Source: an uncultured Flavobacteriia bacterium
Lineage (GTDB): Bacteria > Bacteroidota > Bacteroidia > Flavobacteriales > Flavobacteriaceae
Reading direction: 5' to 3'
DNA: 21,583 nucleotides
NCBI GenBank assembly: GCA_946482495.1
Contig: CAMLRV010000015.1
Location: 1-21,583, forward strand
Shown here: in pieces, positions 14,965 through 21,583 of the stretch
Layout: each line of letters begins with the position of its first letter
Position numbering within the stretch: position 1 is the first letter of the stretch
Translations under genes and position numbers: made by a program
Notes under the pieces: model-generated
The model's database searches: none
The model's input: the letters and a program-made list of their open reading frames with translations, nothing else
Told to the model about the DNA's origin: nothing

Positions 14965-16512
14965 ATGAAAAAACACCTTACTGTACTCTTGATTTTTATA
15001 AGCTATTTAAGTTTTGGTCAAAATAATTTTAATAGTGGTCTTCAATTCTTCAATAATAATGAATTTGAAAAAGCCATAAAAAGTTTGGAATTTGAATTAA
15101 AATCAAATCCAAAAGATGTTGAAGTGCTAGATTTAATTGGAAGGTCTTATTATAAATTAAATGATTTTGATAAAGCCATATCTTATTTTAACAAAGTCAA
15201 AGAAATCAACCCAAACTATACGGCAAATTTGTTTTTTTCGGGAAATGCGAAACTTAAAAATGAAGATTTTGAAGCAGCTTTAGAAGATTTTACAAAATAC
15301 AATGTTGCCTATCCAGATGATCATAGTATTCATAACAATATCGGATTGGTAAATGCTAAATTGAATAGAATTAATGAAGCCATAAGCCAATTTGATACTG
15401 CGATAAAGTATAATCCAAATCATTCCGATGCTTATGCGAATAGAGCTGATGCAAAGTATTTAAAAAAGTTATATACGGAAGCGTTGAATGATGTAAATGA
15501 GGCTTTAAAAATCAATCCAAATTTTGGAAATGCTTTTAGATCGAGAGCTGTCATAAATTATAAAATTGGAAAAATTACGGAAGCTTGTGTCGATTTAAAC
15601 AAATCTTTTGAATTGCTAAATAGCAACCAAAATAAAAACAGCAGCGATTGTGATAAATGGTTAAAAACGAACGATTTATTACTGCAACTTTCTGTAAAAG
15701 AATTTGAAAATAAATTCCAAGAAGAAATAGATTTACTGAATAAAATAATTGTTTTAAATCCGCAAACGGCAGAGTATTACGCCAAAAAAGGAGCAGCTGA
15801 AGGCAAGTTAAAACAATTTGACAAAGCCATTTTGTCTTTAGATAAAGCCATATCTTTAGACACCAATAGTTATCTTGTTTATTTACGTCGTGGCGAATTT
15901 AAAGCAGAATTAAAAGATTTTAAAGAAGCCATTTTAGATTATGATAAATCGATGGTTTTAAAAGCAAATGATTTTTATTTGTATTTTAAAAGAGGTGTCG
16001 CAAAATATTTTTTAAGAGATCATTTAGGAGCAATAGATGATTTAAATCAAAGTATTTTACTAAACAAAACCTTTTCAGATTCCTATGCTTATAGAGGGTA
16101 TTGTAAAAGTGATTTGAACCAAAATTTTAGCGCTAGTGAAGATTATACAATGGCAATTAAATTAGATGAAAAAAATTCTGACGCCTATATTAATAGAGCA
16201 CTTTGCTATATAAAAAACAATAAATTTGATGAAGCACTAATAGATGCTAATAAAAGTATTGAGCTAGCGCCAGATGATATTAGAGGACATAATATCAGAG
16301 GTCAAATTAAAGCCACTAAAAATGATTTTCAAGGTGCTGCCGAAGATTTAGAAAAAGTATTGCTTATAAGACCAAAAGATTTAGATGTTTTAAATAATTT
16401 AATTTATTGCTACGCTAATTTAGAAGACAAGACTAAATTATGTGGAACATATAAAAAATTAAAAGAAATAAATAAGAAAGTAATAGAAGAGTTGGAAACT
16501 ATTTGCAAATAA
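14965..16512 (+). CDS. Secreted tetratricopeptide-repeat protein
   Basis: This is a 515-aa protein. The signal peptide is MKKHLTVLLIFISYLSFG with cleavage before Gln19. The mature part is about twelve TPR units of 34 residues: roughly 20-224, then an irregular insert (about 225-268, Cys/Asn/Ser-rich with NSSDCDKWLKTNDLLL), then 269-472. A C-terminal helical cap carries two Cys. Repeats show the A..Y/N...G/A pattern, for example AYANRADAKYLKKLYTEALN. TPR arrays are protein-interaction scaffolds, and export suggests a periplasmic partner. It lies between pgk and the lytic transglycosylase, each with its own promoter or terminator, so co-function is not implied. The direct repeat TAAACTCAAA twice (14903-14922) lies upstream. 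Confidence 0.85.
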   Translation: MKKHLTVLLIFISYLSFGQNNFNSGLQFFNNNEFEKAIKSLEFELKSNPKDVEVLDLIGRSYYKLNDFDKAISYFNKVKEINPNYTANLFFSGNAKLKNEDFEAALEDFTKYNVAYPDDHSIHNNIGLVNAKLNRINEAISQFDTAIKYNPNHSDAYANRADAKYLKKLYTEALNDVNEALKINPNFGNAFRSRAVINYKIGKITEACVDLNKSFELLNSNQNKNSSDCDKWLKTNDLLLQLSVKEFENKFQEEIDLLNKIIVLNPQTAEYYAKKGAAEGKLKQFDKAILSLDKAISLDTNSYLVYLRRGEFKAELKDFKEAILDYDKSMVLKANDFYLYFKRGVAKYFLRDHLGAIDDLNQSILLNKTFSDSYAYRGYCKSDLNQNFSASEDYTMAIKLDEKNSDAYINRALCYIKNNKFDEALIDANKSIELAPDDIRGHNIRGQIKATKNDFQGAAEDLEKVLLIRPKDLDVLNNLIYCYANLEDKTKLCGTYKKLKEINKKVIEELETICK

Positions 16513-16567
16513 AACCATCGACCAAATTCCAAAAAAAACGTTAAAATGAAAATTTAATCGTTAAAAG

Positions 16568-16599
16568 TTGGGATTAAAACAATAAAAAAAATATATTTG
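16568..16599 (+). promoter_or_regulatory. Promoter of the lytic transglycosylase gene
   Basis: TTG at 16568-16570 and a perfect -7 box TATATTTG at 16592-16599 are spaced by 21 bases. The leader to the ATG at 16677 would be about 70 bases. A direct repeat CGTTAAAA (16539-16546, 16559-16566) lies just upstream. Confidence 0.6.
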
Positions 16600-16676
16600 C
16601 GTTTCTACAAGTAATTGTAAATAAATGATTTAGATAAAATGTGCCAATTTTTTTGGACAAAAACATATAAAAAAAC

Positions 16677-18401
16677 ATGAAGAAATTTGTTGTACTCACT
16701 TTAGGATTATTCTTTGCGAATGGGTTGTTCGCGCAGGATAATCAGCCTCAAGAAGTCGCTCTTTTTACTCCAAAAGTATCTTATTTAGATTCACTTAAAG
16801 CCACTTTCGCACATCACGAAACGAGTGCATGTATTGATCAAAGATGGTTGAAAGAAGTTTCAGACGCTACCTTATCCAATGAAATGTTTTTCGATATTGA
16901 AAACATGAACATTGATCAAGCGGTTTCTTTCGATTTAGATACGGAATTACTTAAAAAACGTTTACACAAATTGGATGTACAATCGCCTTTCGTAATTGAA
17001 TACAATCCAGCATTAGAAAACGTAATCAAATCGTTCTTAAAAAATAGAACCAAAAGCTTCGAAAGACAAATGGCGTTGGCGGAATACTATTTTCCACTTT
17101 TCGAAGAAAAATTATCGAAATACAACTTACCATTAGAAATTAAATATTTAGCAATTGTAGAATCGGCTTTACAACCAAAAGCAAAATCTAGAGTTGGCGC
17201 GGGTGGTTTATGGCAATTTATGCCAGCAACTGGGAAGCAATATAAATTAGACATTACTACGTATGTTGATGAGCGTCATGATCCAATAAAATCTACAGAA
17301 GCTGCGTGTCATTATATGATGAACATGTATGAAATTTTTGGAGATTGGAGTTTGGTTTTAGCTTCATACAATTGCGGACCTGGAAATGTTTCAAAAGCGA
17401 TTAGACGTTCTGGTGGAAAAACAGATTACTGGGAAATCAGAAGATATTTACCAAAAGAAACAGCAAATTATGTGCCTGCTTTTTTAGCAACCATGTATAT
17501 TTATGAGTTCAAAAAAGAACACGGTTTAGTGGCAGAAAAAGCAAAAATGTCTTTCTTTGAAACCGATACCGTGATGGTAAAACGCGCCATGACTTTCAAG
17601 CAATTATCTGATTTATTAGATATTTCGGAAGAAGAATTAGAATATTACAATCCAATTTACAAATCGAAATACATTCCATCAATTGATAATGAATATTTCT
17701 ATTTGCGTTTGCCGAAAAATAAAATCGGAATTTTTGTTTCGAACGAAGAGAAGATTTACGGATATTTAGTATACTTAGAGCAAGAGAAAATTAAAAATCT
17801 TCAGTTGGCACAAGTTAGAAAACGCGATAGTATTGCGAAACAAGACTCGTTGGCGGTGGCTTCGAATACGAATTTCAAAAATAACGATAATGCGGAATAT
17901 GAAGAAGTAATTAAGAAACGTACGAAAGAAGTGGTTTCTAAAAACTATCATAAAGTAAAATCGGGTGAATCACTTGGTGTAATTGCTGAAAAACACAATG
18001 TGAGTATAACCGATTTAAGAAAATGGAACAAAATAAAAGGAAGTAATATCAATGCCGGACAAAGCTTAGTCATTCAAACTACGAAAAAAGTAACGGTCAA
18101 TGAAGTGGTCAAAAAGCCGAAGAAAAAAGTGGAAGTTATAGAACCTGCAGTTGAAAACGCAGTGGCAGAGATAGCTGAACCAAACGGTGAAGAAACTGCA
18201 AAAAAACCTGCTGTAAATAAGTACGCTGATGCAAAAAGCAAATTAGAAGTTAAAGAAGATTATTATATTGTTCAAAAAGGAGATTCTATCTTTTCTATCA
18301 CAAGAAAGTTTCCTAATTTAACTGCTGACGATTTAAAAAAGAAAAACGATTTAAAATCGGATAATATTCAACCTGGAATGAAATTAAAAATCCACGGTTA
18401 A
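16677..18401 (+). CDS. MltD-like membrane/periplasmic lytic transglycosylase with LysM domains
   Basis: This 574-aa protein cleaves peptidoglycan glycan strands to 1,6-anhydro-MurNAc products. The signal peptide is MKKFVVLTLGLFFANGLFA, with Gln20 probably the first mature residue. The SLT domain is at about 145-265: catalytic Glu162 in AIVESALQPKAKSRVGAGGLWQFMPATG, then SLVLASYNCGPGNVSKAI. Two LysM peptidoglycan-binding domains are at about 424-467 (YHKVKSGESLGVIAEKHNVS) and 529-572 (YYIVQKGDSIFSITRKF), joined by a Lys/Glu/Ala/Pro-rich linker. Residues 300-350 hold a degenerate LysM-like stretch. The order SLT then LysM matches MltD. There is no lipobox Cys, so it is probably soluble periplasmic rather than a lipoprotein. 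Confidence 0.92.
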   Translation: MKKFVVLTLGLFFANGLFAQDNQPQEVALFTPKVSYLDSLKATFAHHETSACIDQRWLKEVSDATLSNEMFFDIENMNIDQAVSFDLDTELLKKRLHKLDVQSPFVIEYNPALENVIKSFLKNRTKSFERQMALAEYYFPLFEEKLSKYNLPLEIKYLAIVESALQPKAKSRVGAGGLWQFMPATGKQYKLDITTYVDERHDPIKSTEAACHYMMNMYEIFGDWSLVLASYNCGPGNVSKAIRRSGGKTDYWEIRRYLPKETANYVPAFLATMYIYEFKKEHGLVAEKAKMSFFETDTVMVKRAMTFKQLSDLLDISEEELEYYNPIYKSKYIPSIDNEYFYLRLPKNKIGIFVSNEEKIYGYLVYLEQEKIKNLQLAQVRKRDSIAKQDSLAVASNTNFKNNDNAEYEEVIKKRTKEVVSKNYHKVKSGESLGVIAEKHNVSITDLRKWNKIKGSNINAGQSLVIQTTKKVTVNEVVKKPKKKVEVIEPAVENAVAEIAEPNGEETAKKPAVNKYADAKSKLEVKEDYYIVQKGDSIFSITRKFPNLTADDLKKKNDLKSDNIQPGMKLKIHG

Positions 18402-18425
18402 GAATAACAAGTTTTTTAAAGTTAG

Positions 18426-18486
18426 AAAGCCTTTGTTGAAGTTTTATTAGGATAAATAAGCTTTAACAAAGGCTTTTGTTTTTTGG
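18426..18486 (+). terminator. Terminator of the lytic transglycosylase gene
   Basis: AAAGCCTTTGTTGAAG (18426-18441) pairs with CTTTAACAAAGGCTTT (18461-18476), one G-U included, across a 19-base loop, and is followed by TGTTTTTT. Confidence 0.8.
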
Positions 18487-18543
18487 GAATGTCGTAACTT
18501 TACCTAATATTTTTTTAATTTAGCATCATTAAAAATTCACCCA

Positions 18544-19521
18544 TTGAAAAAGATACTTCTTTTACTTTTTGCCTTCAGTTTGGTATCGTGTTTTGAAGAA
18601 GAACATGAGAAGAGAGATTTGGACGGTAAAAATCCTTATTTAACGCAAAATTCGGTTACGGTTGTGATTCCATTATCGCTTTGGAATGGAAAAGTAGGTG
18701 AAAAAATTAGAGAAAAATTTGCAGCACCAATTGTGGGTTTAAATGAATGTGAATCAGTTTTTACTTTAATTCCGATTCATTCGAATGCTTTAACAGAAAC
18801 TGCCAAAGTGGCTAAAAATGTGTTAATAGTGATGCCAAATTTCAAAAATGAAACTACACATTTAAATAACACATATACTAAGAATCAGAATATTTACACC
18901 ATTCATGGTAATAATGAAGAAAAACTATTAGAGCAGTTAGAACTTTCTTCCAAAGACATCATGACTACGTTTTACAATTCGGAAATTGATTTGGTGCTAC
19001 AAAAAATTAAGGTAAATTCGAGTTTACAAAAACAAATCAAAAAACAATTTTTTGTGGATGTTCAAATTCCGAAAGAATATACCAAAGGCTTACAAGGTGA
19101 AAACTTTTTGTGGATAAGAAAAGAAGTAGGTTCAGGCTATAACAACATGTTAATTTACACTGCAAGTTTTTCAGCTTTGTACAATAAGCGCGCATTTATA
19201 ACAAATAGTTTGTTTATGCGAAACAAAGTGGCTAAAAAATATGTTTTAGGAAAAACGAAAGGCAGTTATATGATTACGGAACAAGCCTATTATCCGAGTT
19301 TTAATACTACAGAAATTCAAAAATGTCGTGCCTATGAAATGCGTGGGAATTGGGAATTTCATAATGATTACATGACCGGCCCGTATATCAATTTTGCGAT
19401 TCGAGATAACAAACGCAAAAGGTTTATTATAATTGACGGTTTTGCTTATAACCCAATTCACACCAAGAAAAATTTATTATTCGAAATGGAAGCGATTATT
19501 AAATCGACGAAAATATTATAA
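18544..19521 (+). CDS. DUF4837 family lipoprotein
   Basis: This is a 325-aa protein with a TTG start (18544-18546) chosen because it opens directly on a lipoprotein signal MKKILLLLFAFSLVSC, with the lipidation Cys at residue 16. SVTVVIPLSLWNGKVGEKIREKFAAPIVGLNECESVFTLIPI is the typical DUF4837 opening, and YEMRGNWEFHNDYMTGPYINFAI is its C-terminal block. The family is found in Bacteroidota; its function is unknown. The transcript probably continues into the small membrane protein gene eight bases later. A weak promoter (TTTTG at 18474-18478, TAACTTTA at 18495-18502) lies upstream. Confidence 0.85.
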   Translation: MKKILLLLFAFSLVSCFEEEHEKRDLDGKNPYLTQNSVTVVIPLSLWNGKVGEKIREKFAAPIVGLNECESVFTLIPIHSNALTETAKVAKNVLIVMPNFKNETTHLNNTYTKNQNIYTIHGNNEEKLLEQLELSSKDIMTTFYNSEIDLVLQKIKVNSSLQKQIKKQFFVDVQIPKEYTKGLQGENFLWIRKEVGSGYNNMLIYTASFSALYNKRAFITNSLFMRNKVAKKYVLGKTKGSYMITEQAYYPSFNTTEIQKCRAYEMRGNWEFHNDYMTGPYINFAIRDNKRKRFIIIDGFAYNPIHTKKNLLFEMEAIIKSTKIL

Positions 19522-19529
19522 AAACAGAA

Positions 19530-19826
19530 ATGGAAAGAGATATTGCAAGAAGAGGAATGTTAATGGTAAATTTACCTATCGCTATAATAATTTTAAGTAG
19601 TTGGTTAGCATTAATAAGTTTTAATATTGTAAGTGTACAAAAAGCAGCATTAATTTCTGGAGTAATTGGTTGGGTTTATTGGGAATTCGCAATAGTAAAA
19701 TGGATACGTTGGTCACTTTTACAAGGTATTGATAAAACAAAACTTTATAAGATTGGTAGAAGAAATCTTTTAGTGTGGAGTGAATTTAAAATAGATGGTG
19801 TTGCTAAAAAAATGGAAAAAGAATAA
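19530..19826 (+). CDS. Small two-helix membrane protein, function unknown
   Basis: This is a 98-aa protein. Two hydrophobic segments (about 12-33 and 37-57) are followed by a basic, Trp-rich cytoplasmic tail (KWIRWSLLQGIDKTKLYKIGRRNLLVWSEFKIDG). The ATG lies eight bases after the DUF4837 stop, suggesting co-transcription. I do not recognise a named family. The composition and the tight spacing support a real gene. Confidence 0.7.
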   Translation: MERDIARRGMLMVNLPIAIIILSSWLALISFNIVSVQKAALISGVIGWVYWEFAIVKWIRWSLLQGIDKTKLYKIGRRNLLVWSEFKIDGVAKKMEKE

Positions 19827-19836
19827 TAATTTAAAA

Positions 19837-19850
19837 ATGAAGTATGAAGT
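19837..19850. repeat. Two heptads ATGAAGT 3' of the small membrane protein gene
   Basis: ATGAAGT ATGAAGT begins ten bases after a stop codon, like the longer heptad arrays elsewhere in the window. Two units alone are weak evidence. Confidence 0.4.
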
Positions 19851-19888
19851 AAATTATAAGGTTGCTTCTTGCTTGCAATGAAGAAAAT

Positions 19889-20332
19889 ATGTTACAATTC
19901 AAAATAAAGCCATTTGCGGCACTTTCTACAACAGAGCTATATGAAATACTACAACTGCGCTCAGAAGTGTTTGTAGTAGAGCAAAATTGCGTGTATCAAG
20001 ACATAGACGGTAAAGACGAGAAAGCGATTCACGTTTTAGGTTATTATGATGGTGTTTTGGCTGCCTATTCTCGCCTTTTTAAACCAAATGATTATTTTGA
20101 AGCGAGTTCTATTGGTCGAGTAATCGTAAAAGCATCGCATCGTGATAAAAAATTAGGTCACGATTTGATGCGAAATTCTATTGAGGCAATAAAGGATATT
20201 TTTCAAGAAACCAACATTACGATTTCTGCACAATTATATTTGCAAAAATTTTATGAAAGTCATGGTTTTGTTACGGTTGGAGAAAGTTATTTAGAAGATG
20301 ATATTCCACATATTGAAATGAGAAAAAGCTAA
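19889..20332 (+). CDS. ElaA-like GNAT family N-acetyltransferase
   Basis: This is a GCN5-related acetyltransferase of the ElaA group that uses acetyl-CoA; its natural substrate is not established. I prefer ATG 19889 (147 aa, MLQFKIKPFAALSTTELYEILQLRSEVFVVEQNC) over an upstream TTG at 19862, because ElaA proteins begin just before this conserved block. RSEVFVVEQNCVYQDIDGKDEKAIHVLG is the ElaA signature. IGRVIVKASHRDKKLGHDLM holds the acetyl-CoA-binding segment, with the R-x-x-x-x-G-x-x-like loop as HRDKKLGHDL. LQKFYESHGFVTVGESYLEDDIPHIEM is the conserved C-terminus. It overlaps the 3' end of the convergent small ORF by four bases. Confidence 0.9.
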   Translation: MLQFKIKPFAALSTTELYEILQLRSEVFVVEQNCVYQDIDGKDEKAIHVLGYYDGVLAAYSRLFKPNDYFEASSIGRVIVKASHRDKKLGHDLMRNSIEAIKDIFQETNITISAQLYLQKFYESHGFVTVGESYLEDDIPHIEMRKS

Positions 20333-20520
20333 TCTTCTTTGTAAAGCGAATAAATCTTGTAAAAAAGCATAAACAAAAAAATAGTAAATACACACAAAGA
20401 AATATAAAAAGGACAATTAATTGCTTTAATTTTAAAATAGCACACTAAAAGATATAAGAGCGCTGGTAAAATGCTCCATCTTATGATTGTTTTGTCTGTT
20501 TTATTAATTCTAAAATTCAT
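20329..20520 (-). CDS. Possible small two-helix membrane protein
   Basis: This is a 63-aa frame from ATG (20518-20520) to TAA. A short basic N-terminus (MNFRINKTDKTIIRW) precedes two hydrophobic segments (about 17-31 and 36-57) and a charged tail YKED. The positive-inside pattern and the fit between the elaA stop and the OmpA-protein gene favour a real gene. No family is recognised, and such lengths can occur by chance in AT-rich DNA. Confidence 0.5.
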   Translation of the reverse strand: MNFRINKTDKTIIRWSILPALLYLLVCYFKIKAINCPFYISLCVFTIFLFMLFYKIYSLYKED

Positions 20521-20591
20521 GTTGCGTAATCTTTAACCTCAAATTTATTCATTCGTCAAGAAATATCATTACGGCAAATCCGTAATAAAAG

Positions 20592-20632
20592 TTAAAAAGG
20601 TTGTTTTCTCTAATTGAAAACAACCTTTTTAA
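20592..20632. terminator. Bidirectional terminator after the OmpA-domain gene
   Basis: TTAAAAAGGTTGTTTTC (20592-20608) and GAAAACAACCTTTTTAA (20616-20632) are perfect 17-base complements around a 7-base loop. T-tracts are present on both strands within the stem ends. The minus-strand OmpA-domain gene stops 18 bases away. Confidence 0.88.
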
Positions 20633-20649
20633 TTTATAAAATAAATTTT

Positions 20650-21471
20650 TTAAACCTTTGTGATAACCAACTCTACACGTCGGTCATATTGTGAGCCTTT
20701 GCCTAAAGGTTGTGTATTTCCATAGCCTTTGAAAGTTAAACGGTCTTTATTAATACCGCGAGTAATTAAGTATTTATATACTCTTTCGGCACGGTTTTTT
20801 GAAAGTTCTCTTTTTTTGGTCCCGCTATCAATTGCTTCTTTATGATACGTTGGTGTACAACACACATGTCCTTGAATTTCGATATTTAAGTTGGGATATC
20901 TTTTTAAAAGCACTGTAATTTTATCCAATTCTTTTTTAGAACTTTCTTTTAATTTACTGCTTCCAGCATCGAAAAGTAATTTATCTAAATAAACGCGGTC
21001 TCCTTCTTGCGCATTTTTTCTAATGGTAGAATATAAACCAGGAATATTTAAATCTTCTACTACAAAAGGTTTAAAGTTTAAAACTACATCTACTCTACGA
21101 TTTTTAGAACGCGCTTCTGGAACGTTTTCTTCTAAATCTTCATCAATCATTACCTTTCCTTTTCCTTCAATTTTGACAATGATTTTATATTTAACGCCTT
21201 TTTTTACTAGCATGTTTTTCACGCTATTGGCTCTGTCTTGAGATAATTTGTAGTTGTAATCCACTTTTCCTACATCGTCACAATAACCATAAATGGAAAC
21301 ACTTTCTAAACGTGTTGTGTCAATTAAGCTCAAAAAATGCACTACTGCATCGGATTGTAATTGTTTGATTTCTCGAACATCGGTTTCGAAATAAATGGAG
21401 TGAACGGTTTGTTCTTGAGAAAAGCCAAGAGAAGCGGTAAGTAGTAATAGGGCAAATACTAATTTTTTCAT
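20650..21471 (-). CDS. Secreted protein with two tandem OmpA-like domains
   Basis: This is a 273-aa protein. The signal peptide is MKKLVFALLLLTASLGFS with cleavage before Gln19. Domain 1 (about 22-133) contains SIYGYCDDVGKVDYNYKLSQDRANSVKNML and ends SKNRRVDVVL. Domain 2 (about 158-272) contains LLFDAGSSKLKESSKKELDKI, EIQGHVCCTPTYHKEAI, ELSKNRAERVYKYLITRGI and YDRRVELVI. In peptidoglycan-binding OmpA domains the GHTD aspartate contacts diaminopimelate. Domain 1 keeps an Asp (GYCDD), while domain 2 has Cys-Cys at this place. No beta-barrel and no lipobox are present, so it is predicted to be periplasmic. Confidence 0.88.
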   Translation of the reverse strand: MKKLVFALLLLTASLGFSQEQTVHSIYFETDVREIKQLQSDAVVHFLSLIDTTRLESVSIYGYCDDVGKVDYNYKLSQDRANSVKNMLVKKGVKYKIIVKIEGKGKVMIDEDLEENVPEARSKNRRVDVVLNFKPFVVEDLNIPGLYSTIRKNAQEGDRVYLDKLLFDAGSSKLKESSKKELDKITVLLKRYPNLNIEIQGHVCCTPTYHKEAIDSGTKKRELSKNRAERVYKYLITRGINKDRLTFKGYGNTQPLGKGSQYDRRVELVITKV

Positions 21472-21583
21472 ATAAGTAGGGTTTATTTTTTGTTGGTCAT
21501 ATATACAATCGCCTTTTGTTTATTTTGGATTGCTTTCGCAAACTTAATTGTTGGCGATGTCATTTTATTTTTTTAAAATTTTA

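Noticed and set aside
19837..19881. 14-codon frame upstream of the elaA-like gene
   Set aside because: It is largely made of the ATGAAGT heptad repeat and has no sign of translation.
1..21583. Presence of oriC itself
   Set aside because: The parS-like cluster and mnmG hint at the origin, but I found no dnaA, no parAB and no cluster of DnaA boxes (TTATCCACA type) in the window.

Overview
The window is a chromosomal segment of an AT-rich member of the Bacteroidota, most likely a Flavobacterium-like member of the Flavobacteriaceae. The evidence is the gene set (DUF4175 family protein, YbeY, MnmG, OmpH/Skp lipoprotein, DUF4837 lipoprotein, DoxX, PIF1-like helicase with a C-terminal HTH, LysM lytic transglycosylase), the Bacteroidota-type promoters with a TAnnTTTG -7 box, and the scarcity of Shine-Dalgarno sequences. 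No transposase, integrase, phage gene, CRISPR array, tRNA or rRNA was seen. It reads as a stable core-genome region.

Layout. 1-207: the end of an outer-membrane beta-barrel gene and a bidirectional terminator. 205-1707 (minus): gltX. 1883-7551 (plus): DUF4175 protein, ybeY (4-base overlap) and mnmG. 7678-9375 (plus): a SAM methyltransferase, then an AT-rich leader and an OmpH/Skp-like lipoprotein with its terminator. 9435-11714 (plus): a PIF1-like helicase. 11787-13558 (minus): a DoxX membrane protein and the DNA polymerase III delta' subunit, divergent from pgk (13649-14836, plus). 14965-18401 (plus): a secreted TPR protein and an MltD-like lytic transglycosylase. 18544-20332 (plus): DUF4837 lipoprotein, a small membrane protein and an ElaA-like acetyltransferase. 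20329-21471 (minus): a small two-helix membrane protein and a tandem OmpA-domain protein. No gene-free stretch exceeds 300 bases; the longest is 8539-8823.

The most striking non-coding feature is a set of parS-like sites (ParB/Spo0J target, TGTTNCACGTGNAACA) at 1261-1276, 5579-5594, 5618-5633, 5658-5673, 7624-7639 and 9427-9442, with a degenerate copy beside the 5658 site. All CACGTG cores I could find in the window lie in this context. Three sites sit inside coding signals: internal gltX codons, the last codons of ybeY, and the GTG start codon of the helicase. This suggests that the segment is a chromosomal centromere, probably not far from oriC, although no parAB, dnaA or DnaA-box cluster is present here.

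A second layer is a group of short intergenic arrays with a 7-base period, mostly placed directly after stop codons: GGAAGTT-type at 1735-1769, a mirror-image array at 7557-7621, and CGTAAAT-type twins at 11757-11784 and 12373-12400, immediately 3' of doxX and holB. They are unexplained by the genes. A third point is the almost mirror-symmetric divergent holB/pgk promoter, which places the holB -7 box three bases from its start codon.
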